43,902 nucleotides of DNA from contig NZ_JABJWC010000030.1 of assembly GCF_013155395.1 (NCBI RefSeq), forward strand, positions 1 through 43,902, written 5' to 3'. Made by a program: the position numbers and the translations under genes. Origin of the DNA: Komagataeibacter melomenusus. Lineage in GTDB: Bacteria > Pseudomonadota > Alphaproteobacteria > Acetobacterales > Acetobacteraceae. Within the stretch, counting starts at the first letter, position 1, and each line of letters begins with the position of its first letter. The notes under the pieces are model-generated. The model did no database searches. It was not told the origin of the DNA and saw only the letters and a program-made list of their open reading frames with translations. Shown in pieces: positions 30,354-39,857 of the stretch.

Positions 30354-31517
30354 ATGACTGTGCCCCGGATTGATCCTTTTCATGCAATGACCATCAGCGC
30401 GCTGGCGCATCAACTCGCGGGCGAGGGGCGCAGCATCATCCATATGGAGTTCGGCCAGCCTTCCACCGGCGCGCCCCGTGCCGCGATCGAGCGCGCGCAG
30501 CACGTACTCGCCACCGACCCCATGGGTTATTGGGAAAGCCAGCCCCTGAAGGCCCGCATCGCCCGCCATTATCACGATACCTATGGCGTCACCCTGGCAC
30601 CCGATCAGGTCATCCTGACCTGTGGCGCATCGCCCGCGCTGGTGCTGGCCGTGACCGTCAGCTTCGTGCCGGGTGCGCGCGTGGCCATGGCGCGGCCGGG
30701 TTACGTGGCCTATCGCAACGTGCTGCGCGCCCTGCACATGGACCCCATCGAGATCGCCTGTGGGGAGGCCGAGCGTTTCCAGATCAGCGCGCAGGCCATC
30801 GCAGCCCTCGACCCGGCGCCTGACGGGCTGATTCTGGCCAGCCCCGCCAACCCCACCGGCACCATCCTTTCAGCGGATGAGATGCAGGCCATTGCCGCAG
30901 TGTGCCGCGCGCGCGGCATCCGCATCATTTCCGATGAGATCTATCACGGCCTGAGCTACGGCGAGCCCGCCCACAGCGTACTGGAATATGACCCGCAGGC
31001 GCTGGTGGTGAACAGTTTCTCCAAATATTTCAGCATGGCCCCGTGGCGGCTGGGCTGGCTTGTCGTGCCGCCTGAAAAGGTGGAGGCCGCCCGCGCGCGC
31101 ATGGGCAACCTGTTCCTGACCCCTCCGGCGCTGAGCCAGCATGCCGCGCTCGTGGCGTTTGACTGCGGGGCGGAGCTTGAAGGCCACCTGGCCACCTACC
31201 GGCGTAATCGCGACCTGCTGCTCAAGGCCCTGCCTGAAATGGGGCTGACCCATATCGCCCCGCCCGATGGCGCGTTTTACATCTATGCCGATATTCGTCA
31301 CCTGACCGATGACAGCATCGCCTTCTGCACGCAACTGCTGCGTGACACGGGGGTGACCACCGCGCCGGGCGTCGATTTTGACCCCGTGGACGGGCAGCAT
31401 TTCATCCGCTTCAGCTTTGCCGTATCGACCGACCTGATCGAGGAAGCCATCCGCCGCATGGTCCCGTGGTTTCGCGCGCAGGCCGAAAAGGCACAAAACG
31501 CCCTTCATACCGCCTGA
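30354..31517 (+). CDS. Class I/II PLP-dependent aminotransferase
   Basis: A 387-residue fold-type I aminotransferase. Landmarks are LTCGASPALVLAVTVSF, SPANPTGTILSADEM, ISDEIYHGLSYGEP and the PLP-binding Lys in NSFSKYFSMAPWRLGW, with a C-terminal substrate Arg region FIRFSFAVSTD. I start at ATG 30354 (GAGG seven bases upstream). The family includes aspartate, aromatic and alanine aminotransferases; the substrate cannot be assigned. The 168 bp after the gene hold nothing recognisable. Confidence 0.87.
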   Translation: MTVPRIDPFHAMTISALAHQLAGEGRSIIHMEFGQPSTGAPRAAIERAQHVLATDPMGYWESQPLKARIARHYHDTYGVTLAPDQVILTCGASPALVLAVTVSFVPGARVAMARPGYVAYRNVLRALHMDPIEIACGEAERFQISAQAIAALDPAPDGLILASPANPTGTILSADEMQAIAAVCRARGIRIISDEIYHGLSYGEPAHSVLEYDPQALVVNSFSKYFSMAPWRLGWLVVPPEKVEAARARMGNLFLTPPALSQHAALVAFDCGAELEGHLATYRRNRDLLLKALPEMGLTHIAPPDGAFYIYADIRHLTDDSIAFCTQLLRDTGVTTAPGVDFDPVDGQHFIRFSFAVSTDLIEEAIRRMVPWFRAQAEKAQNALHTA

Positions 31518-31685
31518 TTATGACCCGGCCTGCCGCGTGAGCGCGTGCGCTCCGCGCCATGCACGGACACGGCGCCCGATGGATGCGGCTGGTGGAAAAA
31601 ATCCGGTCGCTACCGCCCGGTGCATCTGCCTGCAATGATGGAGCGCCGCGCGTTGGGAACCGCGATGCATGACCACCGCGCGGGT

Positions 31686-32780
31686 TCAGTCGTTAAGCGG
31701 GTAGGTGGCCATGAGTTTGCGCTGGCGCAGCCAGGCGCGCAGCATGGCCATCGCGCCGCTGCTCTTCCAGCCCTCGCGGCGCTTTTTCGCACCGATGCGA
31801 AAGGTCTCGCCATAGTGCAGGAACTGCGTGGCGTAGGCATCGCGCAGGGTGGTGCGCGCATCCCAGATATGGGTGGCCTCGGAGCCCACGCCATTGATCT
31901 CGATGATCTGGAAATCCTTGCCCTCGCGCAGATGGGCGAGGCTCGGGGCCTTGGCGTCGATGCGGCCAAAATGAAAATCGGGAATATCGCGCATGATCGC
32001 ATTCACCCGCGCGGTGAGGGCGGGCGTGATGTCGGTGGCGCAGTCATGGAAGATCGAGCCCTTGCAGTGATTGCCTGCAAAGACCAGCGGCAGGGATTGC
32101 CCGGCGGGCGGCACCTCCTGCAGGCGCGGCCTGAGGCGGGGAATATAGATGTGCGGCACGAGGCGGGTGCGCGGGTCGGCGTGGAGCAGGTCTTCCACCG
32201 TGGAGTGGCCATCACCCGTCAGGCAGGGTACTTCCTTGTAGGTGAGCGAGGTGATGCGCCCCTCCACCTCATCAGGGTGGCGGATGTAGAATATGCCCAC
32301 CTCATGCCCGTAGGGGATCAGGTGCTGGAGCATGACCGCAACCCCGCGGCCAAAGGCGGCCAGGCCCTCGCGCAGGCTGTCGGCATCGCGCATGATGCGC
32401 ACGCCCGTGCCGTTGCAGCCCACATCGGGCTTGAGCACGACGGGAAAGGACAGCCCCGCCTGCTCCATGGCGGCCAGGGCGCGGGTGGTATCATTCTCGC
32501 CCGTGGTCAGCACCGCGTAGGGGGCGATCCACTGGCGGGCCTCATCGCCTGCCATGTCCAGGATCGAGCTTTTGCTCTCGCCACACAGCCCGCCGGTCTC
32601 GATGCGGGGGTTGGCGGCGGTGGGCAGGCTGAAATCGCGGTAGCGCAGCCCGAGCAGGATCCAGTACAGCACGATGGGGGTATAGAAGATCCAGCCGGGC
32701 CAGAACTCGAAGGCGGAAACCGTGGGGGCGGCAGGCCGCGCATCGGGCCGGCCGTTCACGGTGGTGGTGGTGTCGGTCAT
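31686..32780 (-). CDS. ATP-grasp family protein with N-terminal membrane segment
   Basis: A 364-residue protein: an N-terminal hydrophobic span (FWPGWIFYTPIVLYWILLG), then an ATP-grasp fold (FPVVLKPDVGCNGTGVRIM for the nucleotide loop, HFGRIDAKAPSL and FQIIEINGVGSEATHIWD for the Mg-binding strands). It is like D-Ala-D-Ala ligases and other carboxylate-amine ligases, but the product is unknown. It overlaps the downstream DedA gene by ATGA. The membrane anchor suggests action on an envelope precursor. Confidence 0.7.
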   Translation of the reverse strand: MTDTTTTVNGRPDARPAAPTVSAFEFWPGWIFYTPIVLYWILLGLRYRDFSLPTAANPRIETGGLCGESKSSILDMAGDEARQWIAPYAVLTTGENDTTRALAAMEQAGLSFPVVLKPDVGCNGTGVRIMRDADSLREGLAAFGRGVAVMLQHLIPYGHEVGIFYIRHPDEVEGRITSLTYKEVPCLTGDGHSTVEDLLHADPRTRLVPHIYIPRLRPRLQEVPPAGQSLPLVFAGNHCKGSIFHDCATDITPALTARVNAIMRDIPDFHFGRIDAKAPSLAHLREGKDFQIIEINGVGSEATHIWDARTTLRDAYATQFLHYGETFRIGAKKRREGWKSSGAMAMLRAWLRQRKLMATYPLND

Positions 32781-33355
32781 CTGGTCTCGTTACCCTGCAA
32801 ACGTGCGATCATGCGGCTTATCAGAAGGATGGTCAGGACAAAACCGCCCATGCCCGCCCATTTCCATGTTCCCAGATGGTCGATCAGGAACTGCCCCACC
32901 TGGAGCGAGACAAGGAACAGCATGGTTGTCCAGATCAGCGTGGCCGCGATGGCCGCGATGCAGAACAGCCCGAACCGGGCCTGGAAGAAACCACATGCGG
33001 TATAAAGCGGCAAGCGGGCGCCGGGTATGAAGCGGCTGATGAACACGATGCGGAACACGTTGCGGTCGAACCACTTGCCCTCGCGCGCGCCGCCGGGCAG
33101 CGTGATCCACCGCCGCGCGGGCGGCCACAGGGCAGCCAGCCTGCCCATGCCATACAGCCCCATGTCACCCACCACGATGCCGATATACAGCGCCACCAGC
33201 GCCACCCACAGCGCCACATGGCCGGTGCGCACCTGCATGGCGGTCAGGATGGTGGCCGCATCCTCCAGTATGAAGGTGCCGACGATGATCGCCAGCGCCT
33301 GCATGAAGGGGGAGGCGCCCGCCGTGGCAAGGAAAGCGGTCAGCGACGCGGGCAT
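32777..33355 (-). CDS. DedA-family membrane protein
   Basis: A 192-residue DedA (SNARE-associated/VTT) protein, a family that includes undecaprenyl-phosphate and phospholipid scramblases. Visible parts are GTFILEDAATILTAM (acidic re-entrant loop), IGIVVGDMGLYGMGRL and FISRFIPGARLPLYTACGFF (the conserved F-x-R-x-x-P-x-x-R segment). The start ATG 33355 is preferred to 33451. Translationally coupled to the ATP-grasp gene. The 281-bp gap to the divergent transglycosylase gene probably contains both promoters, but I cannot define boxes. Confidence 0.85.
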   Translation of the reverse strand: MPASLTAFLATAGASPFMQALAIIVGTFILEDAATILTAMQVRTGHVALWVALVALYIGIVVGDMGLYGMGRLAALWPPARRWITLPGGAREGKWFDRNVFRIVFISRFIPGARLPLYTACGFFQARFGLFCIAAIAATLIWTTMLFLVSLQVGQFLIDHLGTWKWAGMGGFVLTILLISRMIARLQGNETR

Positions 33356-33636
33356 GCGGCGCGCTTTTGCACATCCGGGCGGGGCAGGCAGGGTAAACCG
33401 TGGCTGGACAAGAACGTGCCTTCTGGTCGGCCCGGCATGCGGGCGGGGCATGCGGGCAGGTAAAAAAGATCGGCCATCCGCCCAACGCGGGGCGGCGTCC
33501 GGCGTTCTTGTTGCATGCTTCGCCTATGGTCACAAACGCGAAATTATGTCGCATAATGTATCGCGCCACCCGCCAGGGGGCCGCAGGCGCAAGTCAGAGA
33601 TTGAAACGGGCGTGGGGGCGTGGCACAGCATCTGAC

Positions 33637-34653
33637 ATGCTCGTACGTCGTCGCCTCCTTCATGCCGCCGCCGCCTCCCTTGCCGGGGCGGGTGCCGCAT
33701 GGCTGCTGCCCGCGCAGGCAGCACGCCACACGCCCCCGGCCGCACCGGCGGGGGGCGGGGATTATGCCGCCTTTCTTGCCGGCATCCGGCGCGAGGCGAT
33801 TCGGCAGGGGCTGGACGCGCCAGCCGTAACCCAGGCGCTCGACCTTCACGCCCCCAATGCGCAGGTTATCCAGCGCGACCGCAACCAGCCCGAATTCCAC
33901 CTGACCTGGGCGCAGTACCGCAGCCGCGTGCTCGGCGCGCGCAAGATCAGTGACGGACGCACCGCCTTCGCAGCCCAGCGCAACGTGCTCGAGCAGCAGG
34001 TGCTGACCCGCTATAACGTCTCGCCCGGCGCGGTGATGGGCATATGGGGGCTGGAATCGGCCTATGGCACGCTGACCGGCCGATTCACGGTCGTCGATGC
34101 GCTGTGCACGCTGGCCTTTGAGGGCAGGCGGGCGAAATTCTTCCATGATGAGCTTTTCCACGCGCTTGCCATCCTCAACGCGGGCGACATCACGCCCGAC
34201 CTCATGACCGGCAGCTACGCCGGCGCGATGGGCCAGCCGCAGTTCATGCCCAGCGCCTACGTGAAATACGCCGTGGATATCGACGGCGATGGCCGGCGTG
34301 ACATCTGGCACTCCATGCCCGACATCTTTGGCTCCATCGCCAACTACCTGGCAGGCTCGGGCTGGGTGGGCGGCGAAAGCTGGGGGCAGGAAATCACCGT
34401 GCCGGACAGCGTGGCGCAATCCGAACTCGGGCGCGGCCACATCCGCACCCATGCCCAATGGATGAGCCTGGGCATCCGCCAGATGGGCGGCGCTCCCTTT
34501 GCCGACCCCACCACGACCGGCGCGGTGCTGCGCCCCGATGGGCCAGGGGGCGAGGCTTTCATGGTCTATCGCAATTTCGCCGCGATCCGTCGCTATAATC
34601 CTTCCGATTTCTATGCGCTGGCCGTGGGCCTGCTCGGCAACGAAATCACCTGA
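33637..34653 (+). CDS. MltB-family lytic murein transglycosylase
   Basis: A 338-residue secreted enzyme that cleaves peptidoglycan to 1,6-anhydro-muropeptides. After a Tat-like/Sec signal (MLVRRRLLHAAAASLAGAGA) come PEFHLTWAQYRSRVL, VMGIWGLESAYGTLTG with the catalytic Glu, SYAGAMGQPQFMPSAY and DIDGDGRRDIW. These are all hallmarks of the SLT_2/MltB family. The usual C-terminal peptidoglycan-binding domain is absent. I start at ATG 33637; the frame is open upstream but the signal peptide fixes the start. Confidence 0.9.
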   Translation: MLVRRRLLHAAAASLAGAGAAWLLPAQAARHTPPAAPAGGGDYAAFLAGIRREAIRQGLDAPAVTQALDLHAPNAQVIQRDRNQPEFHLTWAQYRSRVLGARKISDGRTAFAAQRNVLEQQVLTRYNVSPGAVMGIWGLESAYGTLTGRFTVVDALCTLAFEGRRAKFFHDELFHALAILNAGDITPDLMTGSYAGAMGQPQFMPSAYVKYAVDIDGDGRRDIWHSMPDIFGSIANYLAGSGWVGGESWGQEITVPDSVAQSELGRGHIRTHAQWMSLGIRQMGGAPFADPTTTGAVLRPDGPGGEAFMVYRNFAAIRRYNPSDFYALAVGLLGNEIT

Positions 34654-34709
34654 CGGCTCCCGTCACGCCAGTCCTGCGCGCGGCTGGCACCTACCGGACC
34701 AAGGACGCA

Positions 34710-35930
34710 ATGCACACCCGACGTTTCCTTCTGGCTGGGGCCACCAGCCTTCTTTTCTCCACCACGGCGCTTGCCGCCCCCGCGGCCCGGCGCCGCCACC
34801 TGGCCGGTCCTGCCGCAGTCGATGCGGCAGCGCCTGTCGTTGCGTCCTCGCCCGCCAACAGCCTGATCGGCCCGATCGACACCATCGCGCGCTGGGCGTG
34901 CATCGTCGATTACACCACCGGCGCGGTGATACTGGAGAAGGCAGCCGACGAGCGCATGCCGCCCTCATCACTGACCAAGATGATGACCGCCTATATCGTG
35001 TTCAGCATGCTGCGCGCGGGCAGGCTGACGCTGGAGCAGATGCTGCCGGTCAGCGAGAAGGCATGGCGCATGCAGGGCTCGAAGATGTTCGTGCCGCTCA
35101 ACGGTACCGTGGCCGTGGCCGACCTGATCCAGGGCATGGTGATCCAGTCCGGCAATGATGCCTGCATCGTGCTGGCCGAAGGCATTGCAGGCTCCGAAGA
35201 CCAGTTCGTCAGCCTCATGAACACGCAGGCGGCACAACTGGGCATGACCAACACCCACTTCCTCAACGCGACCGGCTGGCCGATGGACGGGCATTACATG
35301 TCCGCGCGCGATGTGGCGACCATCGCCATGCACCTGATCCATGATTACCCCGAATACTACCATTTCTTCTCGGAAAAGAGCTTCCGCTACAACAAGATCG
35401 CGCAGGAGAACCGCAACGCGCTGGTGGTCAGGGGCGTGGCTGACGGGCTCAAGACCGGCCATACCGATGCCGGTGGCTTCGGCCTGTGCGCCAGCGCCGA
35501 GCGCGGCGGCAACCGCGTGGTCATGGCCATCAACGGCCTGCCCAGCAGCAACGCGCGCGCCAATGAGGGCGAGCGGCTGTTCGAGTGGTCGTTCGTCAAT
35601 TTCGAGAACGCGACCCTGCTCCATAATGGCGCCGTGGTGGATCATGCCCCGGTGTGGCTGGGCCACGCCCCCACCGTGCCGCTGGTGGCCACGCGTGATG
35701 TCACGCTCACCCTGCCGCATGGCTGGCAGAACCGGGTGCATGTGAGCATGGACTACCGCAGCCCCGTGCCCGCCCCCATAACCGCGGGCCAGCAGCTTGG
35801 CGAGATGGTGATCGCCAATACGGGCCTGGCCGAGATCCGCATCCCGCTGGTGGCGGGGGCCGATGTGCCGCGCCTTGGGCTGATGGGCCGCGCCACGGCG
35901 GTGCTGGGCCGCAAGCTGGGGCACGGCTAG
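34710..35930 (+). CDS. dacC: D-alanyl-D-alanine carboxypeptidase (PBP5/6 type)
   Basis: A 406-residue penicillin-binding protein that trims D-Ala from peptidoglycan stem peptides. It has a signal peptide (MHTRRFLLAGATSLLFSTTA), active-site SLTK in MPPSSLTKMMTAY, SGN in IQSGNDACIVLAEG and KTG in GLKTGHTDAGGFGLCAS. A C-terminal beta domain (VPLVATRDVTLTLPHGW) follows. It starts 56 bp after the transglycosylase and ends 3 bp before tmk, heading a conserved alphaproteobacterial operon. The dacC symbol is by family, not proven orthology. Confidence 0.9.
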   Translation: MHTRRFLLAGATSLLFSTTALAAPAARRRHLAGPAAVDAAAPVVASSPANSLIGPIDTIARWACIVDYTTGAVILEKAADERMPPSSLTKMMTAYIVFSMLRAGRLTLEQMLPVSEKAWRMQGSKMFVPLNGTVAVADLIQGMVIQSGNDACIVLAEGIAGSEDQFVSLMNTQAAQLGMTNTHFLNATGWPMDGHYMSARDVATIAMHLIHDYPEYYHFFSEKSFRYNKIAQENRNALVVRGVADGLKTGHTDAGGFGLCASAERGGNRVVMAINGLPSSNARANEGERLFEWSFVNFENATLLHNGAVVDHAPVWLGHAPTVPLVATRDVTLTLPHGWQNRVHVSMDYRSPVPAPITAGQQLGEMVIANTGLAEIRIPLVAGADVPRLGLMGRATAVLGRKLGHG

Positions 35931-35933
35931 GCC

Positions 35934-36569
35934 ATGACCGGCCTGTTCATTACCCTTGAGGGCGGCGAGGGGGCGGGCAAGTCCACCCAGGCGCGGCTGC
36001 TGGCCGACTCCCTGCGCGCGCAGGGGCATGATGTCGACCTCACGCGCGAGCCGGGTGGCACGCCGGGGGCCGAGGCGCTGCGTGAACTGCTGCTGTTTGG
36101 CGGGCACGGCCTTTCGGCCCGCGCCGAGGTCATGGCCCATTTCGCCGCCCGTGCCGACCATGTCGATCAGCGCATCGCGCCCATGCTGGCCCGTGGCGGC
36201 GTGGTGATCTGTGACCGCTTTACCGATTCAACCGAAGCCTATCAGGGTTACGGCCTGAGCCACGGCGACCCCGCCATGCTGGGCCTGATCGCCACCCTGC
36301 GTGAGTTGATCCCGGTCACGCCCGACCTGACCTTCATGCTCGAGGTGCCCCCTGCCGTGGCGCAGGCCCGCCTGGCCGGGCGGGGTGATGCCCGCACCGA
36401 CCGCTACGAGGCGGAAGGGGCCGCCTTCCATGCCCGCGTGGCCGCGGGTTTTGACGCCATTGCCCGGCGCGACGCCGCGCGCTGCCGCCGCATTGATGCC
36501 AGTGGCACCCCGCAGGCGGTGCAGCAGGCCCTGCGCGATGCCGTAGCCCCGCTACTGCCCCATGCATGA
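35934..36569 (+). CDS. tmk: Thymidylate kinase
   Basis: A 211-residue dTMP kinase (dTMP to dTDP). It has the P-loop LEGGEGAGKSTQARLLA, the DLTREPGGTPGAEALR substrate loop, VICDRFTDSTEAYQGYG and the LID region RGDARTDRYEAEG. Full length. It begins 3 bp after dacC and overlaps holB by 8 bp. Confidence 0.95.
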   Translation: MTGLFITLEGGEGAGKSTQARLLADSLRAQGHDVDLTREPGGTPGAEALRELLLFGGHGLSARAEVMAHFAARADHVDQRIAPMLARGGVVICDRFTDSTEAYQGYGLSHGDPAMLGLIATLRELIPVTPDLTFMLEVPPAVAQARLAGRGDARTDRYEAEGAAFHARVAAGFDAIARRDAARCRRIDASGTPQAVQQALRDAVAPLLPHA

Positions 36570-37524
36570 CCCACGCGCCTGCCGCCGCCTGCTGGGCCAT
36601 GACGCGGCATGGCGGGAATTCCAGGCGGTCATGCACACGGGGCGACTGCACCATGCCTGGCTGCTGACCGGGCCGGAGGGCATTGGCAAGGCCAGCATGG
36701 CTTTTCTCATGGCCCGCGCCCTGCTGCGCGCCGAGGACCATGACAGCCCGGTGGGCCGTCGCGTCACGGCTGGCACCCATGCCGACCTGCTGGTCATTGC
36801 GCGCGGCATGGATGAAAAGCGCAATCGCCTGCGCCGCGAGATCGTGGGCGATGACATCCGCCCCATCGGTGCCTTCCTGCGGCGCACGGCGGCCGAGGGC
36901 GGCTGGCGGGTGGTGATCGTCGATGGCGCGGAATACATGAACCGCACGGCGGCCAACGCCATCCTCAAGATTCTGGAGGAACCGCCCGAGCGCGCGATCC
37001 TGATCCTGACCACCGCCGTGCCCGGCCGCCTGCTGCCCACCATCCGCAGCCGCTGCCGGGTGCTGGGCCTGTCGGCCCTTGATGAAGCGACGATGCGCGC
37101 GGCACTCGCCGCCATGCCCGATGCCCCCCCGCCCGATGAGATCGAGGCCATCATTCCACTTGCGCATGGTGCGCCGGGCAAGGCGCGCGAACTGCTTGGC
37201 GGTGACGGCCCGGCCCTGTCGCGGCTGGTGGCGGATGTGATGGCGGGCACGGCAGGCGAGGAGGCGGGTTACGACATCGCAGCGCAGGTCACAAAACGGG
37301 AAAATGACTTTTACGTCTTTTTCGATCTGCTGTGTGATGCCATATCTCAGAAGGCACGCGCCTTGGCCGCCAGCACGGACAGGGTGCAAAAAGAGGATCT
37401 GCGCCCGGCCCGCCTGGCCCTGCTGTGGCAGGACATGATGCGGCTGCGCGCGGAGACGGAACAGTTCAATCTGGATAAACAGCAGGCGGTCCTTACGGCC
37501 CTTGCGCGGGTGAGTGAAACATGA
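36562..37524 (+). CDS. holB: DNA polymerase III delta' subunit
   Basis: A 320-residue AAA+ clamp-loader subunit. The start is HDPRACRRLLGHDAAWREF, and HHAWLLTGPEGIGKASMAFL holds a P-loop-like segment. VVIVDGAEYMNRTAANAILK is the Walker B/sensor 1 region with LEEPPERAILILTTA after it. It acts with tau and delta to load the beta clamp. Its order after tmk and before metG is conserved in Alphaproteobacteria. Overlaps: 8 bp with tmk, 4 bp with metG. Confidence 0.93.
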   Translation: MHDPRACRRLLGHDAAWREFQAVMHTGRLHHAWLLTGPEGIGKASMAFLMARALLRAEDHDSPVGRRVTAGTHADLLVIARGMDEKRNRLRREIVGDDIRPIGAFLRRTAAEGGWRVVIVDGAEYMNRTAANAILKILEEPPERAILILTTAVPGRLLPTIRSRCRVLGLSALDEATMRAALAAMPDAPPPDEIEAIIPLAHGAPGKARELLGGDGPALSRLVADVMAGTAGEEAGYDIAAQVTKRENDFYVFFDLLCDAISQKARALAASTDRVQKEDLRPARLALLWQDMMRLRAETEQFNLDKQQAVLTALARVSET

Positions 37525-39059
37525 CACGGCGCTACTACGTCACAACACCAATCTATTACGTGAACGGGGCGCCTCATATCGGCCACGCCTACACCTCGGT
37601 CGCAGCCGACGTGATTGCCCGCTTCAAGCGGCTGGCGGGGTTCGACGTCTTTTTCCTGACCGGTACCGACGAGCACGGCCAGAAGGTGGAGCAGGCCGCC
37701 GCAGCGAAGGGCATGCAGCCGCAGGCCTTCGCCGATGCGGTGGCAGCCGACTTCCGCGACATGTACGACACGATGGACATCTCCTACGATGACTTCATCC
37801 GCACCACCGAGCCGCGCCATGTGCAGGCGGCGCAGGCGCTGTGGAAGAAGCTTGAGGAAAACGGCCACATCTACCTCGATGCCTATGAGGGCTGGTACGC
37901 AACCCGCGATGAATGCTTCTATGGCGAGGAAGAACTCATCGACGGCCCCGACGGCAAGAAGGTCGCCCCCACCGGTGCCGCCGTCGAGTGGGTGAAGGAG
38001 CCGTCCTACTTCTTCAACCTGTCCAAATTCGGTGACAGGCTGCTCGAACTCTATGAAACCCGCCCCGGCTTCATCGAGCCTGCCAGCCGCCGCAACGAGG
38101 TCAGGAGCTTCGTGAAGCAGGGCCTGCGCGACCTGTCGGTCAGCCGCACCAGCTTCAACTGGGGCATTCCCGTTCCGGGGGACCCGAAGCATGTGATGTA
38201 TGTGTGGGTCGATGCGCTGGCCAACTACCTCTCGGCCGTAGGCTATCCGGACGAGACAGCCCCGCGTTGGGGCTTCTGGCCGCCCAACCTGCACCTTGTG
38301 GGCAAGGACATCCTGCGCTTCCACGCCATTTACTGGCCCGCGCTGCTCATGGCGGCCGACCTGCCATTGCCCGAGCGCGTGTTCTCGCATGGCTGGTGGA
38401 CCATCGAGGGCCAGAAGATGAGCAAGTCGCTGGGCAACGTGGTGGACCCGCGCGACCTGGTGAAGACCTTCGGCCTCGACCCCATCCGCTTTTTCCTGAT
38501 GCGCGAGATGCCCTTTGGCGGCGATAGCGACCTGAGCCGTCGCGCCATCATCACGCGCATGAATGTCGAACTGGCCAATGACCTTGGCAACCTCGCCCAG
38601 CGCACGCTCTCGCAGGTTGCGCGCAACTGTGAAGGCAGGCTGCCCGCGCAGGGCAGGCACACCGATGAGGACCGCGAACTGCTGGCCACCGCCAGCCTGC
38701 TGCCCGACATCATGCACCAGCAGATCGACCGTCAGGCCCTGACCGATGCGCTGGAGGAAGTGTGGAAGCTGATCCGCGCCTGCAATGCCTATATCGACCA
38801 TCAGGCGCCATGGAAGCTCAAGAAAACCGACCCCGAGCGCATGGCCGACGTGCTGCGCGTGCTGGCCGATGCGCTGCGCATCATCGCCACCGTGCTCCAG
38901 CCCTACATGCCCGGCAGCATGGACAGGATGCTGACCCAGCTTGGCGTGGAAAAAGGCGAGCGGGATTTTGCAGCCCTCGACACCCCGCTGCCCGCAGGTC
39001 GCGTGCTGCCCAAGCCCGAAGGCGTGTTCCCGCGCCATGAGGAGCCACAGGCATCATGA
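37521..39059 (+). CDS. metG: Methionyl-tRNA synthetase
   Basis: A 512-residue class I synthetase that charges tRNA-Met. The HIGH motif is in GAPHIGHAYTSVAADV, with FFLTGTDEHGQKVEQA, and the KMSKS loop is in EGQKMSKSLGNVVDP. The WYATRDECFYGEEELIDG region lacks the paired zinc-binding cysteines, so it is the short, zinc-free type. No C-terminal dimerisation domain is present. Overlaps holB and tatD by ATGA at each end. Confidence 0.96.
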   Translation: MTRRYYVTTPIYYVNGAPHIGHAYTSVAADVIARFKRLAGFDVFFLTGTDEHGQKVEQAAAAKGMQPQAFADAVAADFRDMYDTMDISYDDFIRTTEPRHVQAAQALWKKLEENGHIYLDAYEGWYATRDECFYGEEELIDGPDGKKVAPTGAAVEWVKEPSYFFNLSKFGDRLLELYETRPGFIEPASRRNEVRSFVKQGLRDLSVSRTSFNWGIPVPGDPKHVMYVWVDALANYLSAVGYPDETAPRWGFWPPNLHLVGKDILRFHAIYWPALLMAADLPLPERVFSHGWWTIEGQKMSKSLGNVVDPRDLVKTFGLDPIRFFLMREMPFGGDSDLSRRAIITRMNVELANDLGNLAQRTLSQVARNCEGRLPAQGRHTDEDRELLATASLLPDIMHQQIDRQALTDALEEVWKLIRACNAYIDHQAPWKLKKTDPERMADVLRVLADALRIIATVLQPYMPGSMDRMLTQLGVEKGERDFAALDTPLPAGRVLPKPEGVFPRHEEPQAS

Positions 39060-39853
39060 CCCGCACGGGACTGACCGACTCCCACTGCCATCTCGACCAC
39101 TTCTCCGCTGAGGAAATGCCTGAAGTCCTGGCCCGCACGCGCGAGGCCGGGGTGGACGGGCTGGTGACCATCGGCACAAGGCTGTCACGCGCGGCGCAGC
39201 AGAAGGCGCTGGCCACGCTCGATGCGCCGGAGCTGCGGGTGTGGTGCACCATCGGCACCCATCCCGACCATGTGGACGAGGAGGCGCTGCCGACCGGCGC
39301 CGAACTCGCGGCCATGGCCGATGATGCCCGCGTGGTGGGCATTGGCGAGAGCGGGCTGGATTACTTCCATGGCAAGGAAGAAGTCCGCCCCCGCCAGCAG
39401 GAGAGCTTCCGGGTGCATATCGACGCCGCCCGCCGCACCGGCCTGCCACTGGTCATCCACACGCGTGAGGCCGATGACGATACGCTGGCCATATTGCGTG
39501 ACGAGACCGAGAAGCACGGCGCGTTCCCGTTCCTGATCCACTGCTTCTCATCCGGGCCTGCGCTTGCGCGCGGCGCGCTGGAACTGGGGGGGTATATCAG
39601 CTTCTCGGGCATCGCCACCTTCAACCGTGCGCAGGCGGTGCGTGACGTGGCAAGGGACGTGCCCGCCGAGCGGCTGCTGGTCGAGACCGATTCGCCCTAT
39701 CTTGCCCCGGTGCCGAAGCGCGGCAAGCGCAACGAGCCGGGTTACGTGGCCTATACCGCGCGCATGCTGGCCGAGCTGCGCGGCATGGAGGATGCGGCAT
39801 TTGCCGAGATGACCACGCGCAATTTCAGTCGACTGTTTACACAGGCGGTATAA
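39056..39853 (+). CDS. TatD-family metal-dependent hydrolase
   Basis: A 265-residue amidohydrolase-fold protein of the TatD DNase family. It has TDSHCHLDHFS (metal His pair), IGESGLDYFHGKEEVRPRQQ, LVIHTREADDD, FLIHCFSSGP and VETDSPYLAPVP. Usual length. Likely a 3'-5' DNA or RNA exonuclease acting in repair or RNA quality control. It overlaps metG by four bases and precedes the MBL gene by four, as in many alphaproteobacterial genomes. Confidence 0.92.
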   Translation: MTRTGLTDSHCHLDHFSAEEMPEVLARTREAGVDGLVTIGTRLSRAAQQKALATLDAPELRVWCTIGTHPDHVDEEALPTGAELAAMADDARVVGIGESGLDYFHGKEEVRPRQQESFRVHIDAARRTGLPLVIHTREADDDTLAILRDETEKHGAFPFLIHCFSSGPALARGALELGGYISFSGIATFNRAQAVRDVARDVPAERLLVETDSPYLAPVPKRGKRNEPGYVAYTARMLAELRGMEDAAFAEMTTRNFSRLFTQAV

Positions 39854-39857
39854 CGGC

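Noticed and set aside
31545-33005. 486-codon plus-strand open frame opposite the ATP-grasp and DedA genes
   Set aside because: Spans two real minus-strand genes and has shadow-type composition.
37347-39038. 563-codon minus-strand open frame opposite metG
   Set aside because: Shadow of methionyl-tRNA synthetase, produced by codon bias; no recognisable domain.
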